DNA of 64,000 nucleotides from Owenweeksia sp965229445. Lineage in GTDB: Bacteria; Bacteroidota; Bacteroidia; Flavobacteriales; Schleiferiaceae. Both the position numbers and the translations under genes were made by a program. Each line of letters starts with the position of its first letter. Position 1 is the stretch's first letter. The notes beneath the pieces are model-generated. The model worked only from the letters and a program-made list of their open reading frames with translations, did not search any database and had not been told where the DNA came from. The DNA lies in assembly GCA_965229445.1 (NCBI GenBank), contig OZ245876.1, forward strand, positions 1 to 64,000, given 5' to 3'. Of the stretch, positions 63,063-64,000 are shown piece after piece.

Positions 63063-64000
63063 AATATTGTACTATCCTCTTTCTGGCCGCCTTAATACTC
63101 TCAGCATGCAGTAAGAAGAAATCAGTTGACATCCCTGAACCAGGCCCCGGACAACACCAAAAAGCACTCGAGATCGTGTGGAAAGTTCAAACGGACACCT
63201 CGATTTTTGGTTCAGAAGGCCGACAGCCGCTCTTGTGGAATGACAAGCTGCTTTGGAGCAACGCTCCCTATGGAAATGGCTTTGAAATACTCTTATCTGA
63301 CGCCCTGGATGGAACAGAGTACTGGCGCTGGGATGATTTCTTTCAGTATCCCACCTTGCCCTATTTCAACTTTCATTTCATCTCTGGTGACAAATATTGC
63401 TTTAACAATATTCAAGAAACACACATCATTGACCTCCACACTGGAAATACTTTCTGGCAAGACTTAAATCGAAATGCGGGGGCCTATATATCGCCTGTAG
63501 GCGAAGATCTTTATGGCAAACTACAGGATACAGACTTTATGCCAAGCACCTGTACTTTGAGGAGAGCTAACATAAATGACCCTGGTTGGAAAAACATGCT
63601 TACACTAAGAGCCGCTGATCATGCGGGATACTCTCCGGCCATCTTTGGCCCGAGCTTGTGGCAAAGTTCTATCGGTGATAGTATTCTGGTCTTTCAGAAT
63701 CGCAGTTGGAATTTCAACACCTCCGATGGAAGAGTTGATCTTTATGCGTATAACCTAAATCGCGACACGCTTCACTTTCGCATCTTAGATATTGAGCCCT
63801 CGGGTAATTCTAATGTGTTGGCCCCGCTCATTCATGGGTCTAGAGTGTTTTTACTAGGGTTAAAAAACATACACTGTGTTGACATGAAAACTGGCAACAT
63901 ACTTTGGCAGAAGGGGTTTCCCGGAGCTGGAAATCATCTTTTATTGTCTAACCTGGTGGTGTCGGAGGATAAGCTAATTGTTAAAGCGGATAATGAAAGA
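63059..64000 (+). CDS. PQQ-like beta-propeller lipoprotein, 3' end beyond window
   Basis: The frame is open from ATG 63059 through base 64000 (314 codons, no stop), so the gene continues past the edge. The lipobox is LILSAC (Cys17). The mature chain has repeats of the PQQ/pyrrolo-quinoline propeller type: LDGTEYWRWDD, IDLHTGNTFWQ and VDMKTGNILWQKGF, in which a Trp follows a D-x-x-T/D-G-x turn. It is probably a periplasmic or surface beta-propeller binding protein. It overlaps the hydrolase gene by 4 bp. Confidence 0.82.
   Translation, partial: MKYCTILFLAALILSACSKKKSVDIPEPGPGQHQKALEIVWKVQTDTSIFGSEGRQPLLWNDKLLWSNAPYGNGFEILLSDALDGTEYWRWDDFFQYPTLPYFNFHFISGDKYCFNNIQETHIIDLHTGNTFWQDLNRNAGAYISPVGEDLYGKLQDTDFMPSTCTLRRANINDPGWKNMLTLRAADHAGYSPAIFGPSLWQSSIGDSILVFQNRSWNFNTSDGRVDLYAYNLNRDTLHFRILDIEPSGNSNVLAPLIHGSRVFLLGLKNIHCVDMKTGNILWQKGFPGAGNHLLLSNLVVSEDKLIVKADNER

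Noticed and set aside
63126..63467. Plus-strand open frame in the last kilobase
   Set aside because: It lies out of frame within the PQQ-like lipoprotein gene, which has a lipobox, an ATGA overlap and an open frame to the window end.

Overview
The window looks like chromosomal DNA of a Bacteroidota bacterium, most likely a Flavobacteriales/Cryomorphaceae-type marine lineage (the lineage is an inference; no 16S is present). Supporting signs: promoters of the Bacteroidota -7 type TAnnTTTG, type IX secretion (T9SS) cargo with YPNP-type C-terminal sorting domains, a PorW/SprE-like T9SS lipoprotein, SusC-like CarboxypepD_reg/TonB receptor architecture, an ATP synthase operon without atpD/atpC, and many Bacteroidota-style lipoproteins.

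Region 1-4446 is a disturbed accessory segment. A 3' half of a tRNA-Asn gene (1-29) is cut by an IS3-family element (30-1249). Then come a lone lipoprotein gene, a decayed inverted paralogue of it (2045-2263), an IS4-family element with intact inverted repeats and a 9-bp target duplication (2272-3635), two tandemly duplicated spacer blocks, and an intact tRNA-Asn(GTT) at 4045-4118.

Region 4447-12168 holds a PfkB sugar kinase, an ECF sigma factor translationally coupled to an inner-membrane/beta-barrel hybrid protein and a lipoprotein, a biotin carrier protein, an M1-peptidase-like protein without a catalytic domain, and the RseP-type site-2 protease. Region 12165-25785 is a metal-homeostasis block. 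On the minus strand lies a DtxR/MntR regulator followed by a periplasmic metal-binding lipoprotein, ATPase and two permeases, one of which is fused to a second DtxR-like domain. Divergently, from a shared symmetric promoter/operator region, comes a TonB receptor. It is followed by a porin-like transporter, a His-rich small protein and a CzcA/CzcC/CzcB-type heavy-metal efflux set.

Region 25804-47202 is mostly housekeeping: LpxH-like hydrolase, a coupled pair of PPK2 polyphosphate kinases, T9SS cargo, Mn-type superoxide dismutase, an AddA/RecB-type helicase-nuclease, a degenerate histidine-kinase-like protein facing a LytTR response regulator, an S4 protein, an esterase, an enoyl-CoA hydratase, a SIMPL protein, an NtrY-like kinase, lipoproteins, an acetyltransferase and a TMTC-like membrane TPR protein. 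Region 47335-56210 is one long minus-strand transcription unit in the order porW/sprE-like, bactofilin, atpZ, small membrane protein, atpB-E-F-H-A-G, closed by a clear terminator.

Region 56619-64000 looks accessory. It has an AT-rich two-gene unit of unknown function (a membrane-anchored beta-domain protein and a secreted beta-domain plus helical-repeat protein), a minus-strand HTH-like regulator, and a divergent, tightly packed three-gene cassette (T9SS cargo protein, secreted alpha/beta hydrolase, PQQ-like lipoprotein that runs off the window). No CRISPR array, rRNA operon, phage module or recognised defence system was seen. The best candidates for something undescribed are the 56619-59206 pair and the metalloregulator-permease fusion.
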